Shown here: piece by piece, positions 36,600 to 45,361 of the stretch | Numbering within the stretch: position 1 is the first letter of the stretch | Layout: the number at the start of each line of letters is the position of its first letter | NCBI RefSeq assembly: GCF_003003215.1 | Contig: NZ_PVUF01000008.1 | Span: 1 to 64,000, forward strand | Direction of reading: 5' to 3' | DNA from: Tritonibacter scottomollicae | GTDB taxonomy: Bacteria; Pseudomonadota; Alphaproteobacteria; Rhodobacterales; Rhodobacteraceae | Length of the DNA stretch: 64,000 bases | Program-made: the position numbers and the translations under genes | Notes under the pieces: generated by a model | The model's database searches: none | Told to the model about the DNA's origin: nothing | Seen by the model: only the letters and a program-made list of their open reading frames with translations

Positions 36600-37811
36600 T
36601 TAAGGCGTCAGGTGTAGTCCTGCGCTGTCGGCAAGCTGTTGCAAATATCCTGTCCACCACGCCGCAATTCGGACCCTCTCGTCCCAATGCGTGCCGCGTG
36701 CGTAGGCTTTGCGAATCTCATTTCCTTCGACATGGGCAAGTGCACGTTCGATTGCATCTGCATTCCAAAGACCAGATTCATTTGCCAGCGAGGAAAAGGT
36801 CGCGCGAAAGCCATGGGCGGTCATGTCTTCGCCGCTATAGCCCATTCGGCGTAGGGCGGCGTTTAAGGTATTCTCACTCATGCAGCGTTTCGAGGACCTG
36901 ATAGAGGGGAACAGCAACTGGCCCCACCCAGTCAATTCTTGTAACTCGCGCAACTTGCCCAGCGCCTCAGGCGACAAGGGGACCATATGAGGGCGGCGCA
37001 TTTTCGCGCGATGTGCCGGCACCGTCCAGATCGCCTTGTTCAGATCGATTTCCGACCATTCGGCCATGCGCAACTCACCGGGGCGCAGCGCTGTCATGGC
37101 CAAGAGTTGAAGCGCGAGGCGGGTGGTCGGTTGCCCGTCAAAGCCTGCAATTGCACGCATCAACCCGCCGACCTTTTCCGGATCGATGAGGGCAGAGCGA
37201 TGTTTGACCGGGGCGCGGGTCAGGGCATCTCTCAACCCGAAGGTCGGATCATTCTCGATCAATCCTTGTGCGATGGCATAGCGAAAGATCTGACCGGCAG
37301 CGGATCGCATACGAAGCGCAGATTCGTTGCGCCCCTTCGCTTCCATCTTCCTTAGCGGTACCAGGACATCACGGGCGCTGATCTGACTGATGGGATAAGC
37401 GCCCAAGTCGGCACAGAGAAGACCATGGAGCCACTCCGTCTTAGCTAGGGTGGAGGCTGATTTACCCTCCTGCCGCTTTTTCTCCAGCAGGGCGTCGGCG
37501 AGCCTACTGAAGGTTTCCCGATGCTCGGCTTCTTGGGCGGTCTGCGCACGCTTACGTTCGAATGACGGGTCCTTACCCTCGGCAAGTAGCTTGCGTGCAT
37601 CGTCCCGTTGGTCCCGAGCCTGCTTGACGCTCAGAGCAGGGTATTTTCCGAAAGAGAGCAGTTTCTCTTTACCCATCCAACGGTATTTGAACCGCCACAG
37701 TTTGGAGCCGCCGGGATTGACCAGAAGGAACAAGCCATCAAAGTCGGCCTGCTTGTAAGGCTTCTCTTTCGGCTTCAGCGCGCGGACTTTGGCATCGCTC
37801 AGAACAGGCAT
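36600..37811 (-). CDS. int: P4-type integrase (DUF4102 arm-binding) beside tRNA-Phe
   Basis: 403 residues. The N-terminal arm-binding domain (LSDAKVRALKPKEKPYKQAD, LWRFKYRWMGKEKLLSFGKY) is typical of P4-like island integrases. The catalytic set is R243 (TALRPGEL), H333 and R336 (HGFRATF), H360 (LAHVEG) and Y370 (KAYAR). It lies 164 bp from the 3' end of tRNA-Phe, the usual place for such enzymes, and the tRNA has a matching repeat at 8356. It is intact, so excision may still be possible. Confidence 0.93.
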   Translation of the reverse strand: MPVLSDAKVRALKPKEKPYKQADFDGLFLLVNPGGSKLWRFKYRWMGKEKLLSFGKYPALSVKQARDQRDDARKLLAEGKDPSFERKRAQTAQEAEHRETFSRLADALLEKKRQEGKSASTLAKTEWLHGLLCADLGAYPISQISARDVLVPLRKMEAKGRNESALRMRSAAGQIFRYAIAQGLIENDPTFGLRDALTRAPVKHRSALIDPEKVGGLMRAIAGFDGQPTTRLALQLLAMTALRPGELRMAEWSEIDLNKAIWTVPAHRAKMRRPHMVPLSPEALGKLRELQELTGWGQLLFPSIRSSKRCMSENTLNAALRRMGYSGEDMTAHGFRATFSSLANESGLWNADAIERALAHVEGNEIRKAYARGTHWDERVRIAAWWTGYLQQLADSAGLHLTP

Positions 37812-37975
37812 CTGGGGGTACCCTCATTTCACGACCTCGGCGGTACCCCGACCCATACCCCCATTGAGGGTAGATTGGGCTGGATCGCTCCGGACAAACT
37901 CGGACAAAGGGTCCGGCATTATCGACGAAATTCAGGCTATTAGAAGAAATTACAAACCACAACTGGAAGTGATTG

Positions 37976-38050
37976 TGGTGCCCGGGGGCGGAATCGAACC
38001 ACCGACACGAGGATTTTCAATCCACTGCTCTACCCCTGAGCTACCCGGGC
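37976..38050 (-). tRNA. tRNA-Phe (GAA)
   Basis: The reverse strand folds as a cloverleaf: acceptor GCCCGGG/CCCGGGC, D arm GCTC...GAGC, anticodon loop TTGAAAA with anticodon GAA, T arm around TTCGATT, discriminator A and encoded CCA. The anticodon stem has one T-T mismatch. Its 3' part is the integration target of the island on its left. Confidence 0.95.
37985..38021 (+). repeat. Island attachment repeat inside tRNA-Phe
   Basis: This stretch, anticodon loop to acceptor stem, recurs with 34 of 37 bases at 8356-8392 in the same orientation. The pair brackets about 29.6 kb. Confidence 0.65.
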
Positions 38051-38131
38051 ACGGGAAGGCTTATCGCCTTGGGTGCAGGCCTTCTATGCTCTGGGCGCGA
38101 TGGTGTCCAGAGGCTTTTTCAAAGAAAATCG

Positions 38132-38314
38132 CTAATGTTCCGTCTGACCTTGATTTCCCAGGTCTTCCAGTGCGTTTTCAAGGTCTTCCTGATCCTCGCT
38201 GGGCACCGAATAGCCGCCGCTCAGCCATTTGGACAGGTCCAGATCGGCGCAGCGTTTGGAGCAGAAAGGGCGATACGCTTGGTCGGTGGTCTCGCCGCAG
38301 AGAGGGCAGCTCAT
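38132..38314 (-). CDS. yacG: DNA gyrase inhibitor YacG
   Basis: 60 residues with a zinc site CPLC then FCSKRCADLDLSKWL, the conserved YacG pattern (C3, C6, C18, C22). It binds GyrB and blocks DNA binding. The acidic tail is common. It overlaps rng by 4 bp and ends a maf-rng-yacG run. It is the first core gene to the right of tRNA-Phe. Confidence 0.93.
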   Translation of the reverse strand: MSCPLCGETTDQAYRPFCSKRCADLDLSKWLSGGYSVPSEDQEDLENALEDLGNQGQTEH

Positions 38315-39333
38315 TTCAGGATCTCCATTAGCGGAAGGCGGCCGCGTTTACGTTGCAGCTCAAAGTGACCAAGCGTGGTCCAGCCCGCCAATGTTGTCTC
38401 CTCCGGATCCACCTTGAAGGCGGCGCGCAGGGCGCTTTCAAAGGCGCGGCGGTCCTTCTTGGGCATCGGGGCGGCGTCGATCACCACCTGGCCGCCCAGT
38501 CCCAGACAGCGCAAGGCGCGGGGCAGGGTGCGCGCGCAGGCCATGTTGGCCTTGACCCCGGCGGCGAGCGAGGTGTCACTGCCGGTGTTCACATCCACCG
38601 CCACCAGGGCGCGTGTGGGCTCCACGTAGAGAAAGCCACCGCCACCAAGGGGAATGCGCCCGGTCCGCAGCCCGTCCAGCGCCTCCAGCACGCCGCCGCG
38701 CTCAAATCCGCCGGGCTCCTGTTCGATCTGCGCAGGCTCGGCCCATTCGCGCCAGGCCTGCAGATGCGGGCTGTCCCCCTCGTGCAGCGTCTCTGGTTCG
38801 GCGCCGGTGTCTTCCAGCACCTGACGGGCGGCGGTGACCATGCTGGCGATGTCCTCGCCGATCTCCTCCGGGTCGGCACCGGCGCAGGCGGAGCGCAGGA
38901 TCAAGCCGTAGTCTGACTCGCCCATTTCCTCATGCGCGATCTCCAGCAGGCGGTCGCGTTCGTCTTCGTCGCGGATCGACCGGGAGATGTTCAGCCCCGG
39001 CGCATCCGGGGTGACAATGGCATAGCGGCTCTTGAACAACAGCTTCTGGGTGACCGGCAGCGCCTTGCCGGGCTCGGCATGGCCGGTGACCTGGACCAGC
39101 AGCAGCTGACCGGGAGCCAGCCCCTTGACCTGACGCAGGAAGGCAGGGCCGTCCGGGGTGGTCAGGAACATGCCGCCCTGTCCCTTGACCGGGCGGTCTG
39201 CACGGGCGCGGTAGATGGTGCCCGGGACCGGCGCGTCGCCTGCAATCAGGAAATCCTCAAGCGTGCCGTCGACCATCCGTGCAGCGGCCTCGTGGCCGTC
39301 GATGTGGTCGAGAATGATCTGCGTGCCCTTCAT
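38311..39333 (-). CDS. rng: Ribonuclease E/G family protein
   Basis: 340 residues from the ATG at 39333. The RNase E/G catalytic core is visible: [26 protein letters not shown] with the metal-binding Asp residues, and [20 protein letters not shown]. It is shorter than E. coli RNase G because the S1-domain region at the N-terminus is reduced, as in other alphaproteobacterial copies. It should process 5' ends of 16S rRNA and some mRNAs. Overlaps maf and yacG by 4 bp each. Confidence 0.88.
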   Translation of the reverse strand: MKGTQIILDHIDGHEAAARMVDGTLEDFLIAGDAPVPGTIYRARADRPVKGQGGMFLTTPDGPAFLRQVKGLAPGQLLLVQVTGHAEPGKALPVTQKLLFKSRYAIVTPDAPGLNISRSIRDEDERDRLLEIAHEEMGESDYGLILRSACAGADPEEIGEDIASMVTAARQVLEDTGAEPETLHEGDSPHLQAWREWAEPAQIEQEPGGFERGGVLEALDGLRTGRIPLGGGGFLYVEPTRALVAVDVNTGSDTSLAAGVKANMACARTLPRALRCLGLGGQVVIDAAPMPKKDRRAFESALRAAFKVDPEETTLAGWTTLGHFELQRKRGRLPLMEILK

Positions 39334-39911
39334 GGCGTGCTGTCCTTGTAGAGAGGGTATCCTGCAGTCTGCAGCAGGGTTGCGGTTTCTGCCAGCGGCA
39401 GGCCGACGATGGCCGTGAAGGAGCCGCTGATCCACGGGATGAGCGCTCCGGCGGGGCCCTGGATGGCATAGCCCCCGGCCTTGCCGTCCCAGTCGCCGGT
39501 TGCGAGATAGCCGTTCAGCTCCTCGTCCGAGAGGCGTTTCATCTTCACTTGGCTGACCACATCACGCTGCCACAGCTGGTCGCCTCGGCGCAACGCCACG
39601 GCGGTGATGACCCGATGCCGGCGGCCGGAGAGGGCGAGCAGAAATTCGGCGGCCTCGCCGGCGTCGCGGGGTTTGCCCATGATGCGGCGGCCAAGTGCGA
39701 CTGTCGTGTCAGCGCAGAGCACCAGATCATCCGGCGCCGCGGGGACTGCCTGAACCTTTTCGCGGGTGACGCGGGTGCAGTAGTCGCGCGGCAGCTCCGC
39801 CTTCAGCGGGGTTTCGTCGATATCCGGTGGGCGCACGTCATCGGGCGTGACGCCGAGCTGCGCCAGCAGCTCCAGCCGACGGGGGCTGCCTGATCCAAGA
39901 ATGAAACCCAT
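39330..39911 (-). CDS. maf: Maf-family nucleotide pyrophosphatase
   Basis: 193 residues. [16 protein letters not shown] at the N-terminus, [16 protein letters not shown] with the catalytic Asp, and [13 protein letters not shown] are the Maf signatures. It hydrolyses non-canonical or pyrimidine NTPs to monophosphates. The start at 39911 fits the family; the longer upstream frame does not. It overlaps rng. Confidence 0.93.
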   Translation of the reverse strand: MGFILGSGSPRRLELLAQLGVTPDDVRPPDIDETPLKAELPRDYCTRVTREKVQAVPAAPDDLVLCADTTVALGRRIMGKPRDAGEAAEFLLALSGRRHRVITAVALRRGDQLWQRDVVSQVKMKRLSDEELNGYLATGDWDGKAGGYAIQGPAGALIPWISGSFTAIVGLPLAETATLLQTAGYPLYKDSTP

Positions 39912-40000
39912 GCCTGAACTCCTGCTGTTGCGCCGCTTGGTTCTATGCCCATTGATGGCGCCGGAAAACCCCATCAAAAGACAAGTAGGGGCAAAACAAA

Positions 40001-40021
40001 AGCCCGGCACCGGGCCGGGCT
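40001..40021 (-). terminator. Intrinsic terminator after infA
   Basis: AGCCCGGC and GCCGGGCT form an 8-bp stem with a 5-nt loop. On the minus strand TTTGTTTTG follows, a fair T-tract. It ends infA. Confidence 0.82.
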
Positions 40022-40045
40022 CTTACCGTCTTGAGCGAATCGCGC

Positions 40046-40264
40046 TTACTTGAAGCGGTAGTTGATTCGTCCCTTGGTCAGGTCATAGGGTGTCATTTCC
40101 ACCTGAACCTTGTCGCCTGCGAGGACACGGATGCGGTTCTTGCGCATCTTGCCTGCCGTATGTGCTATGATTTCATGGCCGTTTTCCAGCTCGACCCGAA
40201 ACGTCGCGTTTGGCAGGAGTTCCTTCACGACACCGGGAAATTCGAGCGTATCTTCCTTGGCCAT
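40046..40264 (-). CDS. infA: Translation initiation factor IF-1
   Basis: 72 residues, the usual size, with the S1/OB fold: [38 protein letters not shown] and [16 protein letters not shown]. It binds the ribosomal A site during initiation. It is followed by a terminator and then the maf-rng-yacG genes on the same strand. Confidence 0.97.
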   Translation of the reverse strand: MAKEDTLEFPGVVKELLPNATFRVELENGHEIIAHTAGKMRKNRIRVLAGDKVQVEMTPYDLTKGRINYRFK

Positions 40265-40348
40265 GTTGTCTCCATAGTTGTAATTTCCCGAACGAAGCCG
40301 GGACGTGCGCTTAAATGAGCGTATTTCTCCCGATTTTCAAGGGCGCTT

Positions 40349-41227
40349 TTATCGCAAGTCCTGCTTAACGACATGTTGGGCGCGTGATTCCTGCTCGTTC
40401 CAGTGGCTGCGGTTGCGTACGACCCCCTCGCGGCGGACATGGGCGATCGACGCGCAGTCCACATCGGCATAGGTCCAGCCGGGCTGGTTCAACCTGCCCT
40501 CGGCGATCACGCCGGTGCCGGGAAAGCCCGTGTCGGGCGGGCCGAAGATGCCACCCATGCCACAGCCCTCATCGACGGCCTCGGACCAGCTGGCGTTGCC
40601 GACCACCGAGGACATGGCGGTGACGCATTGTTGTTCCAGCGCGCGGGACATGGCACCGATGCGCACGCGCCAGTATCCGGCCAGCGCTTCGGTGCAGGAG
40701 GGGACGAGGATCACATCCGCCTCCGCCAGCGCGCGACCCAGCAATGGATACTCACTGTCATAGCAGATCAGCACGCCGATCTTGCCGAGCGCCGTGTCAA
40801 ACAGCTTGAGTGGGCCACCCGGCGCGATATCCCAGGGGTCGCGCTCGAACATGGTCATGATCTGCTTGTCCTGATGGTCGCGCTGGCCGGTGGGCGTGTA
40901 GAACTCGGCCCGGTTCACCGGGCGCGCAAACCCGGCATGGACCGGAGCCGATGCGCCGAGGATATGCACCTTGTGTTCGGCTGCGAGCTTCTGGTGCAGG
41001 GTGGCGGCGGCCTCCATCTTGTCGGACACCGATTGGATCGAGCTTTCGAGGTCGCCAGCCACGTCGGCGCCGTCCAGGGTCGCCAGCTCCATCGCGCCAT
41101 ATTCGGGAAAGACAAGCAGGTCGGCACCGGTCCCGGCGGCCTCTGACACCCAGCGCGACAGTTTGTCCTCGTACTGGGACCAGCTGTCGAGCCAGTCGAG
41201 GGGGTAGGCGGCGGTTGCAATCTTCAT
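40349..41227 (-). CDS. Carbon-nitrogen hydrolase (nitrilase superfamily)
   Basis: 292 residues from the ATG at 41227. The Glu-Lys-Cys triad is in place: Glu in LVFPEYGAME (about 49), Lys in HQDKQIMTMFERD (about 124), and Cys in GVLICYDSEYPLL (about 157). The family cleaves amides, nitriles or carbamoyl compounds; the substrate cannot be deduced. It stands alone between infA and a GNAT gene. Confidence 0.88.
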   Translation of the reverse strand: MKIATAAYPLDWLDSWSQYEDKLSRWVSEAAGTGADLLVFPEYGAMELATLDGADVAGDLESSIQSVSDKMEAAATLHQKLAAEHKVHILGASAPVHAGFARPVNRAEFYTPTGQRDHQDKQIMTMFERDPWDIAPGGPLKLFDTALGKIGVLICYDSEYPLLGRALAEADVILVPSCTEALAGYWRVRIGAMSRALEQQCVTAMSSVVGNASWSEAVDEGCGMGGIFGPPDTGFPGTGVIAEGRLNQPGWTYADVDCASIAHVRREGVVRNRSHWNEQESRAQHVVKQDLR

Positions 41228-41307
41228 GGCGGTCTCCGATGCAGGTCTGCCCATAGGGCTAACCGATTGCGGCGTGGTGGAAAAGTCTCAGCTGCCATGC
41301 GCAGGCA

Positions 41308-41904
41308 CTAGGGGTGGAGGAGGTCTCGGCACCAGAATTGCAGCGGTTTGCGCGTTTCGGCGGGCTGATCCACGTCTTTCCAGGCAAATTGCGCCACCAC
41401 GCCGGGCAGGGGGGTATAGCCACGTTTGCGCCAGAACGGGTCCAGCGGGGCATAGCCATCGGGGCGCAGCGGATGATCCTGTGGTCGCTGCACTGCGCAG
41501 AATGCCGATTTTGCGAACCCCAATGCGCGGGCGTGCGCCTCGCGGGTGTCAAAGAACCCGTGCCCCGCACCCTGACCGCGATAGGCGGGCAGCAGAACTG
41601 ATTCTGCGCAGTAGAACACCTCTGCCAGATCCAGCCCGCTGCCCGCAAAGGCATCGGCGAAATCCTCCGCGTGATCCGCAAGCGGCGTGCCGGTGGCCGC
41701 GCCTACCAGTCGATCACCGTCATAGGCCCCAACGACGATCGCGCCTTTGCTGTCGCGGTAGCTTTGCAGGTAGTCCCGCTCATACGCCAAATCACCGTCA
41801 TAGAGGTAGGGCCAGGCGCGAAACACCTCGATCCGCAGACGCGCAACATCCTCCAGCGCCGCCGCCAGTGCCGCGCCGGTCAGGGCAGTGATCCGCAGGG
41901 GCAT
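41308..41904 (-). CDS. GNAT-family N-acetyltransferase
   Basis: 198 residues with the GNAT core: FYCAESVLLPAYRGQGAGHG gives beta4 and the acetyl-CoA loop (R/QxxGxG/A as RGQGAG), followed by HARALGFAK. The acceptor is unknown. Its start overlaps the upstream stop by one base (TGATG), and it ends a short run with the SnoaL-like and phosphatase genes. Confidence 0.85.
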   Translation of the reverse strand: MPLRITALTGAALAAALEDVARLRIEVFRAWPYLYDGDLAYERDYLQSYRDSKGAIVVGAYDGDRLVGAATGTPLADHAEDFADAFAGSGLDLAEVFYCAESVLLPAYRGQGAGHGFFDTREAHARALGFAKSAFCAVQRPQDHPLRPDGYAPLDPFWRKRGYTPLPGVVAQFAWKDVDQPAETRKPLQFWCRDLLHP

Positions 41905-42299
41905 CAGGCCGAGACCTGTTTGATCCAGTCAGAGAGGCTGTAATAGGTGGTGACCCGGGTAATCAGCCCGTCGCGCAGCTCGAAGAACGACCCGGCAGGC
42001 AGCTTGTAGCGCTGCTGATGCGCCTCCGGCAGGCCGTCGTCCTTGGCCAGATAGGTGCCGTTCACGGTGTATTCCGCCGCCGCGCGCCCTTCGTCAGCTG
42101 TCGCGAAGATCACCATATTGGTCAGCTCTTCCTTGTAGCAGCGGCTCATATGGGCGCAGAACTCGGCGAATTTTTCTTTGCCGATCCGGATGCCGCCCTC
42201 GTTCACGTGATGCGCCACATCATCGGCGAGGCAGGCGAGCATGCCATCGGTGTCGTCTGCGTTAAACGCGGCGAAGTAGCGGGCGATGGTGTCGGTCAT
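41904..42299 (-). CDS. SnoaL-like/NTF2-fold protein
   Basis: 131 residues. YFAAFNADDTDGMLACLADD then HVNEGGIRIGKEKFAEF and FELRDGLITRVTTYY fit the SnoaL/ketosteroid-isomerase-like cone fold. Members are isomerases, hydrolases or binding proteins; no specific role can be given. It is coupled to the GNAT gene downstream and starts next to the phosphatase gene stop. Confidence 0.85.
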   Translation of the reverse strand: MTDTIARYFAAFNADDTDGMLACLADDVAHHVNEGGIRIGKEKFAEFCAHMSRCYKEELTNMVIFATADEGRAAAEYTVNGTYLAKDDGLPEAHQQRYKLPAGSFFELRDGLITRVTTYYSLSDWIKQVSA

Positions 42300-42755
42300 T
42301 CAAGTCTCCGTTGGGTGTCCCCAGCGTGCTATCAGTCGCTCGAGGATCTGGTCTCGGGTTTGCCTGTAGCTTTCTAACTTGGCCTGCCGCGACTCGCCGA
42401 GCCCAGTTGGGTCCATAATCGGCCAATAATCGACATCGAGGTGATAAAATCGGGTCAGTTCCAGCGCCCGGCGCTGGCTGGCGGGCGACAGCGCGATCAC
42501 CAGATCATAGGAGGAGATGTCGTCGCCCCATTGCACCATCTCGTCGAAGGAGCGGGAGCGGTGGCGCGACAGCTCCACGTCGATCTCCTTGCAGACGCTG
42601 ATGCAGAAACCGTCGATCTCCAGATCGTTCTTCACGCCCGCCGACTGCACATAGGTGCCGGTGCCATAAAGTTTCTTCATGATCCCTTCGGCCATCGGGG
42701 ATCGCACCGCATTGTGGTCACAGCAGAACAAGATGGACTGCGGCAGCTCCGTCAC
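42300..42755 (-). CDS. Low-molecular-weight protein tyrosine phosphatase family
   Basis: 151 residues. The P-loop CDHNAVRS (C-x5-R-S) lies in ILFCCDHNAVRSPMAEG near residue 12; the general acid Asp is in YWPIMDPTG. It could also act as an arsenate-reductase-like enzyme. It is 3 bp from the UPF0262 gene and is likely cotranscribed with it. Confidence 0.85.
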   Translation of the reverse strand: MTELPQSILFCCDHNAVRSPMAEGIMKKLYGTGTYVQSAGVKNDLEIDGFCISVCKEIDVELSRHRSRSFDEMVQWGDDISSYDLVIALSPASQRRALELTRFYHLDVDYWPIMDPTGLGESRQAKLESYRQTRDQILERLIARWGHPTET

Positions 42756-42758
42756 GCA

Positions 42759-43229
42759 TCAGCCTCCGAAATGCAGGACGCAGATCAGCGTGAAGAGCCG
42801 GCGGGCGGTGTCGGTGTCCACCCCGGCCTTGCCCTCCAGCCGTTCCTGCAGGACGCGGCTGCCTTCGTTGTGGATGCCGCGGCGGGCCATGTCGATGGTC
42901 TCGATCTGGCTCGGGGGCAGGGTTTTTACCGCGTTGAAGTAGCTTTCGCAGATCTGGTAGTAGTCCTTGACCACCTGTCGGAAGGGCGACAGCGACAGGT
43001 GAAACTCGGCCGCCTTGTCGCCGGCCTCGGTCTGGATGTCGAACACCAGACGTTTTTCGCGGATCGACAGAGACAGGCGGTAGGGCCCATCCGGAGCGCC
43101 GGTTTGCGGCAACTCAAAGCTGTTATCCTCGATCAGGTCGAACACGGCCACCTTGCGCTCCTGCTCGATCTCCGGTGTCGGAGGTGGCAGGTTGCGGTCG
43201 TCAAGTTCAATATGGCTGATCCGGCTCAT
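42759..43229 (-). CDS. UPF0262 family protein
   Basis: 156 residues from the ATG at 43229. ISHIELDDRNLPPPTPEIEQ and LSLSPFRQVVKDYYQICESY, with ETIDMARRGIHNEGS, are the UPF0262 pattern of alphaproteobacteria. Its function is unknown. It commonly follows hisD and DUF2948 genes in this order, as here. Confidence 0.9.
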   Translation of the reverse strand: MSRISHIELDDRNLPPPTPEIEQERKVAVFDLIEDNSFELPQTGAPDGPYRLSLSIREKRLVFDIQTEAGDKAAEFHLSLSPFRQVVKDYYQICESYFNAVKTLPPSQIETIDMARRGIHNEGSRVLQERLEGKAGVDTDTARRLFTLICVLHFGG

Positions 43230-43463
43230 CGCTCTGGTCCCAGTTCTGTCTCTCTCAAAGACGTAGCTGATCCTTTGCGCGCACACAATCAGCCGCTGCA
43301 CCTGACCCTGCGCAATCACTGCGGCAGTGTAGCGTTATGGTGTCGTTAAATGGGGTGGCAGGGGCGCAAAATCAGACTGGTGCAGACCTGCGTCAATCCT
43401 CTGTTAACCCTGTGTGGACTTTAATGAACCTGTGCCCGAAGCTTCGGCGTCCGGGTCAGCAAG

Positions 43464-43503
43464 AAGCTCAGCTTCGCGGAGGGCAGCCCGCTAAGCTGAG
43501 CTT
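43464..43503 (-). terminator. Hairpin after hisD
   Basis: AAGCTCAGCTT and AAGCTGAGCTT are an 11-bp perfect inverted repeat around an 18-nt loop that can itself pair. No strong T-run follows. The rest of the 287-bp gap (43230-43516) shows no gene. Confidence 0.55.
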
Positions 43504-43516
43504 TAGCTGTTTTGTA

Positions 43517-44821
43517 TCAGGTATTCAGCGCATCCAGACGCGCCAGAACCGACAGGCCGTGCGCCTCGAGGCTCTCGCTTTTTGCCAGGGTGGCAGCGGC
43601 GGGGCCGATGGCGCGCAGGGCCTCCGGTGTCATCTGGCTGAGGGTGGTGCGCTTGATGAAATCCATCACCGACAGGCCGGAGGAGAATCGGGCCGAGCGC
43701 GCCGTGGGCAGAACGTGGTTGGGGCCGCCGACATAATCGCCGATCGCCTCGGGAGTATATTGCCCCATGAAGATGGCGCCTGCGTGGATGGTTTGTTCGC
43801 TCAACGCCACCGGGTCGGCGACGCAGAGTTCCAGGTGCTCCGGGGCGATCCGGTTCGACAGGGCCGCGGCCTCGTCCAGATCCCGCACCACGATGACTGC
43901 GCCAAAGTCGCGCCAGCTGATGCCCGCAATGGCGCGCCGCTCCAGCGTTTCCAGCCGCGCGTCGACCGCTGCGGCCACCGCCTTGCCAAACTCCGCATCA
44001 TCGGTGACCAGGATCGATTGGGCGCTTTCGTCATGCTCCGCCTGGCTCAGCAGGTCGAGGGCGATCCAGTCGGGGTTGTTGTCCTTGTCGGCGATCACCA
44101 GGATTTCCGACGGACCCGCGATCATGTCGATGCCGACCTTGCCGAACACCCGCCGCTTGGCCGCTGCGACAAAGGCGTTGCCGGGGCCGGTGATCTTATC
44201 CACCGGCGCGACGGTTTCGGTGCCATAGGCCAGCGCGGCGATCGCCTGCGCGCCGCCGAGGCGGTAGATCTCGTCAACGCCGGAAATGCGGCAGGCCAGC
44301 AGCACCAGCGGATTGATCTGCCCGTCCGGGGTCGGCACAGTCACCGCGAGGCGCTCGACCCCCGCAACCTTGGCCGGCACCGCGTTCATCAGCACCGAGG
44401 ACGGGTAGCTGGCAAGACCACCGGGCACATATAGCCCCGCCGCAGAGACCGCCGACCAGCGCCAGCCCAGCGTGGCACCGCTGGCATCGGTCCAGGTCTT
44501 GTTCTCGGGCATCTGTTCGGCGTGATAGGCGCGGATGCGCTCGGCCGCGAGTTCCAGCGCCGCGCGGTCTTCATCACTGACACCAGCGATGGCCGCATCG
44601 ACCTCCTCGGCGCTGATGCGCAGGGCCGAGGCCTCGGTCAGGGGCAGCCGGTCGAATTTCGCCGTCAGTTCCAGCAGCGCGGCATCGCCACGGTCGCGCA
44701 CATCGGCGATGATCCCGGCGACGATTGCATCCACATCCGGGCTGTCCTCGCGTTTCGCACCGAGCAATGCGGCAAAGGACTGTTCGAATGTGCTGTCCGT
44801 TGTATCAAGGAACACAGGCAT
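43517..44821 (-). CDS. hisD: Histidinol dehydrogenase
   Basis: 434 residues from the ATG at 44821. VPTPDGQINPLVLLACRI, GPGNAFVAAAKR, DMIAGPSEILV and the zinc-site region LLSQAEHDESAQ are diagnostic; NHVLPTARSARFSSG and SVMDFIKRTT follow. It oxidises L-histidinol to L-histidine in two NAD-dependent steps, the last steps of histidine synthesis. Same strand as DUF2948 and murA. Confidence 0.97.
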   Translation of the reverse strand: MPVFLDTTDSTFEQSFAALLGAKREDSPDVDAIVAGIIADVRDRGDAALLELTAKFDRLPLTEASALRISAEEVDAAIAGVSDEDRAALELAAERIRAYHAEQMPENKTWTDASGATLGWRWSAVSAAGLYVPGGLASYPSSVLMNAVPAKVAGVERLAVTVPTPDGQINPLVLLACRISGVDEIYRLGGAQAIAALAYGTETVAPVDKITGPGNAFVAAAKRRVFGKVGIDMIAGPSEILVIADKDNNPDWIALDLLSQAEHDESAQSILVTDDAEFGKAVAAAVDARLETLERRAIAGISWRDFGAVIVVRDLDEAAALSNRIAPEHLELCVADPVALSEQTIHAGAIFMGQYTPEAIGDYVGGPNHVLPTARSARFSSGLSVMDFIKRTTLSQMTPEALRAIGPAAATLAKSESLEAHGLSVLARLDALNT

Positions 44822-44884
44822 TGCGGCCTCCTTCAAGGTTTGGCCCTGCTTAAACCGCAGCCCGTCAGGCCTCAAGCCACTCTG

Positions 44885-45361
44885 TCAATCACCGTGCTGC
44901 GGCACATGGCCCGAGGGGGCGCGATAGGGGCGGGTGACGTCCTTCAGCGTGACGTCCAGCGCCTCGACCGAAAGCCGGATTGCGCCATCGCCAGCGAGCG
45001 TCAGCAGCAGATGGCCAGCGCCATCCTCGCCCGGCTCGAAAGTGACTGACAGCAGCGACAGGATCACGTTCTTGTCGCTCCGGTCGATCCCCTGCGAAGC
45101 GATGCCAAGCACATTGTCCACCACCATCACCGATTGCACCCGCTCATAGGCGCGGCCACGCCGTTCGGCGGCGGGGCGGTCTTCCCAGCGAAAGCGGTTC
45201 ATCAGGATGGCAAAGCGGCGCGCCGAAGCGCGCCAGCTCATCTCGGTCACCGGGAACACCGCGTCCTGCACCAGCGAGGAGATCACCTCCAAGTCCGCCG
45301 CCTCATAGGCACCGAGGTTCAGCGGGCGTTCGCGGCCATCTTCAAAGCTTGCATCCGACAT
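44885..45361 (-). CDS. DUF2948 family protein
   Basis: 158 residues. LNLGAYEAADLEVISSLVQD then AVFPVTEMSWRASARRFAIL and DVTLKDVTRPYRAPSGH match DUF2948, an alphaproteobacterial family of unknown function between murA and hisD. The start overlaps the murA stop by one base. Confidence 0.88.
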   Translation of the reverse strand: MSDASFEDGRERPLNLGAYEAADLEVISSLVQDAVFPVTEMSWRASARRFAILMNRFRWEDRPAAERRGRAYERVQSVMVVDNVLGIASQGIDRSDKNVILSLLSVTFEPGEDGAGHLLLTLAGDGAIRLSVEALDVTLKDVTRPYRAPSGHVPQHGD

